Assembly: GCA_040285825.1 (NCBI GenBank)
Contig: JAUPSS010000011.1
Location: forward strand, 186,001-250,000
Origin: Eukaryota sp. TZLM1-RC
Taxonomy: Eukaryota > Metamonada: BaSk clade
Length of the DNA stretch: 64,000 nt
Reading direction: 5' to 3'
Shown: positions 41,176 to 51,000 of the stretch, one piece after another
How positions within the stretch are numbered: the stretch's first letter is position 1
Layout: every line of letters begins with the position of its first letter
The notes under the pieces: model-generated
Told to the model about the DNA's origin: nothing
Database searches by the model: none
Seen by the model: the letters and a program-made list of their open reading frames with translations, nothing else
Made by a program: the position numbers and the translations under genes

Positions 41176-43119
41176 TTTTATTTTTAAAATTTCTTAGTAT
41201 TTTTAGTTTTTTTCAATTTTAGAATTTCAAATCAATCAGATTTCTTTTAATAAAACTTCTAAATAAGCAAAGTATAATTGGTAAGCACTTTTAAACTTGA
41301 ATTTGTAGCAAAACAATAATAACATCAAAATGTGCACCTACATCAAGGTTTCTCTTATAGTTTGGTGTTGATTGGTATGACATATTTATTCTTTTGTAAG
41401 AATTGACTTATATCATCAGTCCACATCAGAGTGGACATCATAGAAAAAAACTTGAGGATAAGATTGCGTTGTTAAGCCACTATTTTAATGTCGCAAATTT
41501 AATTCAATGAGAAGAAATCTATACATTAGCTACTTTTTCAATTGTTTTGCTTAATATTAGTTTACTTCGTTTCTTTATAAACAATAAAACACATTTGGCA
41601 TACCAGGAATAAGATTCAAAAAATAGTCGCCAGAAGAATGGAACTCAAACATTATTGGATGTTGCTGAGATGAAATTCATCTAAATATAGTAGCTTTTGA
41701 CAAATAATGGTCGTCTTTCTATACAGGTATCCATAGCTCAAATATATGAAATTGAGCTTTACGCCAAACACAAGATGTTGTTATATAACTTTTCATTTGT
41801 TTGGGTCAATGAGACTCAGCATAATAACTAAACTGCATAAATAATTCTCAGTCGAAATGGAAAAGAATACAATTCAATTTTCGAAACTAATAGTATTTGT
41901 TAATAGTAAACACGTGCTGCACACATAGAATAACCACCTCAAAAAGGAATCATTTGAAAAGAAATAACCATTGTCCATAGGACAAGCTCAGAAATGAAAG
42001 TTTCATGAGCTTGTTTCCAATAGGAAGTGATTGAATTGTGCCCGATGTAAAATTCAATCCATTTCTTTTATTAGATAGTTTCAGTCAGTATGTGCTTTTG
42101 TAACAATGATAACAGCTCAAACAAGACCTGGTTTTACATCACAGCTTCAGTTTGAAAACAACAACAGAAACTTAAGTTCATTATAATTCAAAATTTATCC
42201 ACGCAATCTTGGTGCCAATTGCACCATCGAATTTTCTCACTTTCGCAATTTCACTGAACTTTGAGGCATCTCCTAAAACAGGAACTGAACAGAGAAGATT
42301 AGCAACTCCTCCACATAGGATTGGAGTATTAGAGCGAAGACTCAATTCCTTGTTTTGCACATTGGGCTCAGATGATGGTTCCAAGATCTTTATCAGAAAT
42401 CAACGTCGGCAAGATCTTCAAGTCTTTGTGGTTTCGCAGCATGACGTTGGTAATTTCCCATTCTTCATTTCACATCACATCCCCTCATTGCTGGGTGGTA
42501 GCTCTCGTCTACTCTTCAATGAGTATTTGTCACTATTCTTGAATTGACATTGTGGGAATCTTTATATCCATATTCTAGTAGTTAGAATTACATTGTCTTA
42601 TTGATGTTTATGCCGGTTGATATTCATGTCAATCTCAGTCATTTTCATGCTTTCGGTGTAACATCTGTATGTATAAGATTCATTTTTCAGATTACATTAA
42701 TGGTTGTGTGGTGTAAATAATCAATCCATCAATTATAAGGCCAGTTCATTTAACGATAGACAGTCACTCTTTATCTTGCATCTACTATTTACTAAGTAAA
42801 ACTAGCATTTGTAAACTGTGACATTTTTGGAGGAAATAAAGCATTGTTTTATCTGACGCCTTCTTTCAAGGATTTATATCAAGATTGTGGTAGAGTTGAG
42901 TTGCATAAGAGATAGTCTTATCATGGAGGTTTACCTGCCACTGTTTAATAAATATAATCCTTTTAGGAGTTAATAATTACATTAAAGGGGCCAAATATAT
43001 AAATAATTCTGGAGAAGAACCAGTTAAGTAACTATTTGCTGCAATTTTGTTAACAAATAATTTTAATTTGAATCAAAGTCACAAATAGATAATCCTTTAT
43101 TTTCATAGAGCCCCTACTA
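41176..43119. other. 1.9-kb spacer
   Basis: AT-rich, with the inverted dispersed repeat at 41985-42552 (listed separately). No gene recognised on either side of it. Confidence 0.45.
41985..42552 (+). repeat. Dispersed repeat, copy 2 (inverted relative to 7596-8185)
   Basis: Reverse-complement partner of 7596-8185. The conserved SLRSNTPILCGG segment is on the minus strand here, within a 67-codon frame. Copies differ by many point changes, so the duplication is old. Confidence 0.7.
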
Positions 43120-43311
43120 ATGGAGACGAGTATCAGTTTATGGGGGTTCTATTCCGTAGTTTACTGTGTCCCTTTATTTTCATCTATTGGATTAATGCGA
43201 TTTATTAATAAATTAATAAAACTATATTTGGATCCTTGTCAAATATATAATACTTACATGAAATCAATCAAAAAATTGGGGTCTCTTGTGGCGACATCGA
43301 TTTTGGAGTGA
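43120..43311 (+). CDS. Hypothetical 63-residue protein (doubtful)
   Basis: Short ATG-initiated frame with a hydrophobic N-terminal third (LWGFYSVVYCVPLFSSIGL). No motif or relative recognised; it may be chance in AT-rich sequence. Confidence 0.15.
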   Translation: METSISLWGFYSVVYCVPLFSSIGLMRFINKLIKLYLDPCQIYNTYMKSIKKLGSLVATSILE

Positions 43312-44114
43312 TTGAATTGGAGTGAATTATTATGCCTATTGATATGGAATAACAGATATTGAAAAAGCAGAAACTTGTCATGCTCTTTCAAACCTCATTG
43401 CTGGAAGAGCCGTCTGTTCGTAAACAACATTTGTCCTATTAAAAATTTAAGATAAAAATGAAAATAAAAATAAAAATTTAACACGCTATTAATAGTAGTA
43501 ATAATAGTTTGAACTAAACAAATTCTTGGATATAAACATAACAGCTCACACCTGACAAATTCAAATCATTACTAATGGGACGAAATTCATTGAACCAAGA
43601 TTCAACCAAGATTGAGATGTCTATTCGTCACGAACTACCATGTGTAAATCATGCGAATGTTTGTGGAATAGAGATGGAACTGCTTAGCTGAATATAATGA
43701 CACTGATGGAAGCACATGTAAAAGGTGGGGACATGCCGTTATACCGTAATAGAAAAAAGTTGGATTGTGAAGGAGCTGACGATGGAGAGGAATGGCCACA
43801 TAGGAAGAGAGTGGTGGGGTTTCGGATGAGTCCAACAATTTGTTCAAGAGAACATACTGCAGGTATAAGGTAAAAATGAATCAAAAATGAGTAAAAAAAC
43901 CGGTAGAAAGAGTACAGAAGAGTCCTAAAGCTCGGAAAAGAAGGTAAGTGAGGGAAAAAGGAACCTAGTTGATGAAGTGAAGAAAAAGTGTGTGAAAAGT
44001 GAAAGCTTCCCAAAACCAAGTTGAGGGTTAAGAACCTCCCAGAACAGGCAACCAGAGGTCGAAAATGGGGTGACAAGTGTAAAAATTGACAGATGAGCTG
44101 ATTATTCTCACTAC
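43312..44114. other. Spacer upstream of the Fanzor-like gene
   Basis: Contains a retrotransposon scrap near 43545-43615. The rest (43620-44110) is purine-rich on the plus strand; the minus-strand open frame there is low-complexity and not credible as a gene. Confidence 0.4.
43545..43615 (-). mobile_element. 3'-end scrap of the main retrotransposon family
   Basis: Carries the diagnostic 3' terminus (TCATTACTAATGGGACGA then ATTCATTGAACCAAGATT) seen at the ends of the other copies, after which similarity is lost. Confidence 0.55.
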
Positions 44115-45079
44115 ATGACAGACATCCACTCTATGTCACGTGTATTCACTCGGTCTTGTGCACTTGACTCGCTGCTCCCTCTTGCAGCTGTGCAACAAAT
44201 TTGGACTGACCTTCCTTTGATCACCGAGATTTGTCAAGGAGCTTCTTTATTGCTTCAATCTTTTCTTCTAAATTTTCCGTTGGCATCTAGAGCTTTAGTG
44301 GAACAGGATGTATGGTGTCTGTTTATGACCATCATCACCACTGGTTTTTTTCCAAAGCCGTCCACCTCCAAAGGACAACGTCAATTACTCCATATCTTTC
44401 ACAGTGGATTTCTTCCTGAATGCCCACAAGACAGGTCTCTTGTTTCTTCATGGAAAAATTTTTCAATGCCTTATAGAAATTCATTCAATCTTTTCCTTAA
44501 TGATTGGCTGCAGTCTCAGAAATGTAATTTTATTAATAGAAAAGGGCTTTCTGCTTAGCTTGCATGTTGGGCCAATATTCCGTTCAAAATTTCAACCAAT
44601 ATTTGAACCATTGGAATTTGGTCAGGAGGAAAGTGTATCTGGAAAGTAATCGCCAGAAATGGAAAATAATTAAATTTGATAACCGCAGACGAAAAGAGAG
44701 ACGGTTTCGAGAGACTCTCAACAAATTTCAAAGACTGGCTGGACATCCTGATAAACTCTACCTTGCTATGGGTTCTGCTAATTTCCCTTCTCATTGCCGA
44801 AAAGTCAATCGATGTGGATCAGCAAGGGCTTTAAGAAAATGGTTGTGTTATCAAAAATACTTGAAGCACTTGCAAACCAGTGAATTTAATACAAGCAAAC
44901 TGTCAAGTTGTTGCATGGCCGAGAATATTCAAGCAGGCTCATTGCAGATGCGTATTTGTACTGAGTGTCAAATAGTATATGACAGAGATATTTCCGCTGC
45001 AAAAAATATTCAAATTAAGAAGAAAGCGGAATTGTGGCCGGAAAGATACATTTGCCCAGAAGCTCTGTTGAGGAGATGA
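44115..45079 (+). CDS. Fanzor/TnpB-like protein lacking RuvC-I
   Basis: Exons 44115-44523 and 44559-45079, joined by a 35-nt GT-AG intron that exactly restores frame, give 309 residues. The C-terminal half follows eukaryotic TnpB homologues (Fanzor): a basic region FDNRRRKERRFRETL, then KLYLAMGSANF, SARALRKWL, SEFNTSKLSSCC (Glu245, at the rearranged RuvC-II glutamate position), a CTEC pair (270-273) and YDRDISAAKNI (Asp278/Asp280, RuvC-III). The first zinc pair reads SSCC rather than CxxC. No DPG-type RuvC-I motif is found, and only about 40 residues separate the N-terminal helical region from the basic helix, so that segment seems deleted. It could be a decayed or a repurposed RNA-guided nuclease relative. 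Confidence 0.7.
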
Positions 45080-45441
45080 ATAGGGAACGTGAGCATACAG
45101 AAACAAAAACTTTGGGAAAACTGATATTTTATTTTGAGTTTTTTATTGTATTTTTAATTTGTTTGAAAAACTTTTGAGACCGATCTACAAATACCGTAGT
45201 AGCATTTGGTAGATCCACTTAGATAAATCAAGTCGCGAGGCTTTGTTCTGTGAAAGCAGTAGGTGTATTTAAGTGAGGTAGCCCATTGATGAAGATCATG
45301 ATTGTCTTTGTCATATGACGCTACATGTCTCTTACAGCCTGTGAGTAGACATTGAGAAAGTTGAAAACAGGAGTGAACTTTACAGGGGAACGCATGATAA
45401 GTGAATTCACAGTATGTCTATGTAATCTACAGTTTCGTCAT
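45080..45441. other. Short spacer 3' of the Fanzor-like gene
   Basis: No gene seen. Guide-RNA scaffolds of TnpB/Fanzor elements often overlap or follow the ORF end, but I see no convincing structure here. Confidence 0.35.
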
Positions 45442-46272
45442 ATGCTCTTGCTGTTTGTCTTAATCAATGCAGTGCTCTCTTACACATACATTACAGAGTT
45501 TAGCCATCGCTTACAAACAGCACCAGAATCCTTGTTTACTTTTCCCTACAGTTTCGAATCCGTTCCAGCGACTGTGTTCAGCACTCCGCCGGAATTGTCA
45601 CTACCCAGACATTTTGACATAAGATCATTTAACTGCGGGAATTACACCATACATCAAGGTCTTTGCGGCAGTTGTTATGCTTGGGCTGCCGTGACGTCAC
45701 TTCAAGATCGTTTTTGTTACAACAATCACAAAACAGCTCCTCTTAGTCCCCAGTCAATCATCAGTTGTGGGTGGAGCAATTTGGGATGTTCTGGAGGTAG
45801 TCCATGGCTTACCTACAACTACTTGAAACGGCATGGGTCACCCTCTCTTCAATGTTATCCTTACTCTTCAGGAATGGGCCATAGAACAACTTGCAGAAGA
45901 AACTGTGTGGATGGAAGCCCGTTTGATCTATATTACAGCAATGAAACCTTCTTCTACAGAACTGAATCAGACATGCAGGCAGGCCTGTTTCTCCACGGTT
46001 CAATGCAGATAGCGTTCTTCGTTTACGCTGACTTTTTGTCACATCAACTTGGCATTTATCATCATACAAAAGGTCGTTTATTAGGTGTACATAGTGTTAG
46101 GTTGATAGGGTGGGGAACAGAGAGTGGTGTTCCTTATTGGCTTTGTGCAAACAGTTTCGGAGATGACTGGGGTGATCAAGGGTTTTTCAAAATACGTAGA
46201 GGTAGTAATGAATGTGGACTCGAGTGGTTTGGGGGAATTGGTGGGTCGCCTGTCCCAAAGAATGGTCATTAG
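45442..46272 (+). CDS. Papain-family (C1A) cysteine protease, cathepsin-like
   Basis: A 276-residue secreted or lysosomal protease. The signal peptide MLLLFVLINAVLSYT argues for the start at 45442; an earlier in-frame ATG at 45394 would put 16 residues before it. Mature-enzyme landmarks: LPRHFDIRSF, oxyanion Gln72, catalytic Cys78 in CGSCYAWAA (usually CGSCWA), SCG and GCSGG, catalytic His217 in VHSVRLIGWG, Asn237 in CANSFGDDWGDQGFFKIRRGSNECGLE. The propeptide is very short, as in some cathepsin B- or cathepsin C/Z-like protist enzymes. Spacing of the active-site triad is normal, so activity is likely. Subfamily cannot be fixed by eye. Confidence 0.85.
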   Translation: MLLLFVLINAVLSYTYITEFSHRLQTAPESLFTFPYSFESVPATVFSTPPELSLPRHFDIRSFNCGNYTIHQGLCGSCYAWAAVTSLQDRFCYNNHKTAPLSPQSIISCGWSNLGCSGGSPWLTYNYLKRHGSPSLQCYPYSSGMGHRTTCRRNCVDGSPFDLYYSNETFFYRTESDMQAGLFLHGSMQIAFFVYADFLSHQLGIYHHTKGRLLGVHSVRLIGWGTESGVPYWLCANSFGDDWGDQGFFKIRRGSNECGLEWFGGIGGSPVPKNGH

Positions 46273-46763
46273 CACAAACCACTGCATATTAAATGTGCTT
46301 TTGGGCTGGTTATTACATTGGACCATGCAATGAGCTCCATTGTTTGGCTTTCATCAAGTCATTCCGGCTGCAACAATCAAAACCATAAAGACAATCAGCA
46401 CTATCAAGAGACACCTTATTTTACACCACTATTGTTGCTGTTGTAATGTTTTTTATCTTGTAGTCTTGAAGAGGTGGTCTCAATCTTTATAAAAAACTCA
46501 AACATTAAAAACTTTATAATTAGTTTTTTTTGAAATACTCATATTATATCTGTTCAAATTGATAAATAGTATAGGAATCGTGCACTGAAGAGACTTGATG
46601 ATGTTGATGCGTGTATTGAGGATAATGAGTTCAAGTTTTTGCGTGAATATTTAAAACGAATAAAAACAATTAAAAAAAGTTTTGGGAAAAAAACTCAAAT
46701 AAACAAATAAATAAACGACAAAAACGAAAAATAAATAAATAAAAACGTTAAGTCAAAAAAAAG
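46273..46763. other. Spacer between convergent genes
   Basis: Ends in an A-rich low-complexity tract with ATAAATAA runs (about 46660-46750). No gene seen. Confidence 0.45.
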
Positions 46764-47681
46764 CTAAAACTCAAAATAATCATCAGCAATTAATTGATAT
46801 ATCACATCACCAATCATTCCTATTGAAACCACAATAAACATCCACGCCGTCAACTGCCGCAGCCTTTTGGCCTTGGTTTTCTTGTTGACCACTGTGCCAA
46901 TCTTGGCCATTGGAATGCTCAAGATAACCAGCCACAAAAGCTTTTCCCATAACATTTGGTTACTGACAATCTTACCCACCAGGGAAGTGGTAGAGGCGAG
47001 AAACACAACAGGAAGGGCGACAGCAATGGCAACACGCGTGGGTACTGGGGTTAATTAGACAAAGAAAAACTCAACTCTTGAGGACATAAATGGAGAGAGG
47101 CTTCAACTAAAATTAGCAGAAAGAAAAAAACCGACCAGAAACGAACCTCCTGCTCCCACTAGACCAGCGAAGAAACCAACTCCAGATGAGCAATAGAAAC
47201 AATGAAGATTGGAATAATCCAAAGTGGAGTCAGGATCGTCCAAATCAAATTCGTCATTCTGAAATTAAACAAACAAGAATCTGAGTACCTTTGGTTGAAA
47301 CAACATCATAATTGAACCAAAAAAGAGTAAAATCGGAAAGCTTCCCAATAATACCAGCTCGTGCACAAATGCAGACATTATAGAACCTAGGAAGCCAAAC
47401 GTAGCAGAAGGTATGGCTAATGTGATGATTAAGGGGCGAATTGCCTTAGATGATAATACTTTTTTAATTGAGAGAGACCCGGAGAGAGATGCGATCCAGA
47501 TTAGACCTATTGATAGTGCAGAAGCTTCATTCATAGTAATGTTTTCCCCTCCTAAAATAGGGGGGCCATAAACAAGTAATGGTAATAGAAAACCAGCACC
47601 TCCAACACCAAGGAGCCCAGAGAGAAAACTAGAAAGTGCTCCAATAAAGATAAGTATCAAGATGTCATTGATAGGTAACAT
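46764..47681 (-). CDS. TauE/SafE-family membrane transporter
   Basis: Four proposed exons on the minus strand: 47289-47681, 47132-47258, 47086-47106 (21 nt) and 46764-47044. The GT-AG introns are 30, 25 and 41 nt. The product is 273 residues, and the total is an exact multiple of three. Two copies of the family's glycine motif are visible: LLGVGGAGFLLPLL in exon 1 and LVGAGGSFLV running into the microexon, each followed by a helix with a small-residue-rich stretch. Members export or import small anions such as sulphite or organosulphonates; the substrate here is unknown. The acidic loop NDEFDLDD lies between the halves. It is shorter than many homologues (about seven membrane helices). Confidence 0.75.
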
Positions 47682-48043
47682 TGATGTTCACCGGACAAAT
47701 GTGACTATGAGAAGAGTAACAGTAGATGATTGTTGTTGTTGCTATGTAGATGAAACAAATCCTAAATTAATTAATCCATTAATTAATTTTTTTGATTTTT
47801 CATTCATCGCTATAATGCTTCAACAACGGTTTTACTTTAAAACTAAAATTGTAACACTTAAACATCTCATATGTCACATCACGAACGGCATTAATTAATC
47901 CATAAATTAATTTTTTTTTGATTTTTCATTCTTTGTTACAGTAATATAATGAATTGAACTACTACAGTAAAATTATTTAAATAAAATTTATAGAGATATC
48001 ATACAACTAAATCAAAAATACATATAAATACTTAATCAAAACT
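47682..48043. other. Spacer between TauE-like start and dynein stop
   Basis: AT-rich with two copies of an ATTAATTAATCCATTAAT-like stretch (about 47766 and 47891). It must hold the promoter of the transporter and the 3' flank of the dynein gene. Confidence 0.4.
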
Positions 48044-51000
48044 CTAACTCCGAAGTGCACAGAACAGGGCTGTTCCACGTTTAATCCAATGGCCTTCTGG
48101 TTTATTAGTTGGTAATTCAATGTTAACGACAAAATTTGTTGACAAACCAGTGGTTGATAAGGTTCCTGATCTGGTTAAAGTTTTGTACAATGGACAATTA
48201 TAAATGCCGGTTTCAGGTTTGGTTCTATTGACAACGGGGAGTAGATGAATTACAGGGAATTCAGAGAACAACTCTTTTGGAGGTGATTCAATGAGAGAAT
48301 TTTCTTCAGCCGACCACGAAGCTCCTTCCAAATACAACCCATAGACATAACAACCATCTTCAGGATGGCAAGTGAGTTCTTCAGGCTTTTTATCAATAAT
48401 GACAAAGGAAAATGAAATTTGATCAATCGAAACTACATGCTTTCTCGCATAGTTTTGAAGTAGACCAGTAAGGAATCCTTGAGGGAAGAAGAGAGACGAG
48501 ATATGGAAGGCAACAGGTAACCCCCCTTCAATCCAGCTATCAATAAATGCCAATCTGTGCGAAAGATCTTCAATCCAGGAAGACAGAGGTTTAAGTGAAG
48601 GGTAAGCAACATTATCCCAAATGGATGGTACTTGGTTATTGGAAATACTTATAGACATTTCTTCTAAGGCTGAGGAGAGAACAACTACACCCTTTAAGGC
48701 TTTTTTGAGCTCCTTTAATGTCGAAAACATGACAGCAAGTAGCTTATTGTACCTCGCGACTTCTTGATTTAAAACACTATTCATTGACTCCTCGTACTTT
48801 ATAGGGTATTTTTCGGCAATTAATTCCGCATCAAATAGTGGATGTAAATTATCAAGAATGGTTGAAATGATATTGTAAGTAGTGTCCTCAGAACTACCAG
48901 CTGAAGACGAACTTCTCGGCTGGAGTACCAATAAAGAATTGCAAAGGTTGATGGTTTCATTGAGAGAGAAAGAGACTCCTGCATTTGGATGAAGACCCAG
49001 TACTTCAGCAGGAGAATCAAACACAAGGTTGGATATGTCATGAATTATTTCATGAAGAGTCATTGTGCCATACTTTGCGAATTGATGATCATCAAGCAAC
49101 ACATTTGCGTTAACCAAATCAGTAAACATTAGATCAACAACTCTTTGATCCAAGGCCTGAGTGACCCTACCTCCATAATGAATACTGGCAACAAGGAAGG
49201 AAATGGCCTCAAAGGGAATTTCCTCGTATTTCTCTAGCAATAAATGCAAATGAGATATTGACACCTTTCTATCAGAATCATTCCACTCATAAGGAATGTT
49301 AAAACCAACACCACCAAACCTTCTTCTTTCAAGCAATTGAGCATGGTAAAAGCAAAGACAAAACAACAGGCGTCGCCAAGCAACGGGTTTTGAGCAATCA
49401 GAGAGAAATTCATCAGAGAACGAAGTGTATGATCGTAATAGATTTGCTTTCATCCCAGTCGGAGGTTCGTTCGTCAACTTGACCGACTTTTGCAAGATTG
49501 ACACAGGAAAGTCCTTGGACGGCATTGAAGTTAACCATAGTCTAAAATCTGGATGAACATTAGAATCCAATTCTTCTACCAGCTCTTCGAGCCTTGACAT
49601 CCAAGAAGGAGCCAAATGGCAATTTTGAAGCAAAACCCATTTTCCAGATTCAATTCCATTCTTTATAAACTGTTCAGCAACGACACCTTGACCTTGACCA
49701 AGAGAGACTGAAAGGAATTTTGACCCACTCATCTTTTTCTGATCCGCAAACGTCATCAGATCAGAAACAGGGTCAGCTCCGGTAGAAAGAATAAAGACTA
49801 AGGGGATGCTAGGGGATGAATCTTCAAAGGGTTCAGCTAAGGTAAATTGGGGAATTTCAATAAACTCCTTAGATAATTGGAATTCAATAAATTGAGAAAG
49901 GATTGGAATCAGCTTGTCAGGGGTCAGAATTTTAAGGATGATCAACTGTTGGAAGAATGAAATTTTGGATGACCAATTATTTGGAAGATTGAGTGAGCTC
50001 AACTCATCACGATCTGAGCTGACACTATCCATCCATTGAGACCAAAGAGAAGTATTATTAGAAATATCTTCAACCAAGCCACTAAAAGCTTCAAATTTGC
50101 CCAAATCAGATATATCTTTCCATACCTTCTCGTCAAAAATATCATGATTAGGGTTAGGGTTGGAGGGTTTTTCAATTGAAGTAGACCCTGTTAAAAAGTA
50201 CAAAAATTCTGCATCCTGAATGAGACCGCGAGAGATCATAATCCTAGAGCAAAGCAGAAGGGAGAACAATAACTTATCTCCAGAAAAAAGACCTCTACAA
50301 ACATTTAAAAACAAAGAATTTGTAAAATAATGATTAAGAGAAGTCAGTCTTTTCTCAACGACAGTCAGCCCTTTTCTTTTCTTTTCACCAGAACCACGAA
50401 GAACCAGCAAATCAGGAACCTTGACTCCATCCACTGATTCTGGAGCCTTTTCCAATGCATTTTTGAACAAATTGATAAACCAATCAAGCGAGTATTGATA
50501 CATTGGTGCTATGAGAGAAAGATCAGAAATACAAAAGAAAAGAACAGAAACTGATCTTGCAATTGGTTCGAACAATTCTCTTTTTTTATCAATTTGAAGT
50601 TCAGTTTGCTTTGCGACCTTCATGTCATCTTCAATCTTTTTAACAGTTATTTTTGATTGACCAAGAGTCTCAATCAACACGTCATCATCGAGAATATTAC
50701 CTTCCGCTCTAACTAATAAATTCAGAATTTTAGTTTCCAATTCATCCTGTTCGGCTGCGTATTTTGCTTTTTGAAGAATTAATTCACCTTTTTGCTCCTC
50801 CAGAGAAGGTTCCCATGATTGGACAACTGTTGACAAGAGCTGATCTTCCAGTCCAGTTGGAGTAATACAAAAATTGATGAGGCATACCTTTGCTGCAATT
50901 TCTGGAGGGTAGATGGGGTTGGCAAGCTTGGTCGTCATGTAAAGTTTGAAATTTTCGTCATATGGTACTGTATCTCCTAATTGTATATGAAGCATTCCTC

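Noticed and set aside
43684-44076. Minus-strand 130-codon ORF upstream of the Fanzor-like gene
   Set aside because: Low-complexity Phe/Ser/Leu-rich translation arising from a purine-rich strand; no ATG context or family.
44115-45079. Fanzor-like locus as two unrelated ORFs
   Set aside because: A 35-nt GT-AG intron (44524-44558) joins them in phase; the second ORF alone would lack a plausible N-terminus.
50146-50170. Telomere-like TTAGGGTTAGGG inside the dynein gene
   Set aside because: Only two units, in the dynein reading frame encoding NPNPN; best explained as coding sequence.
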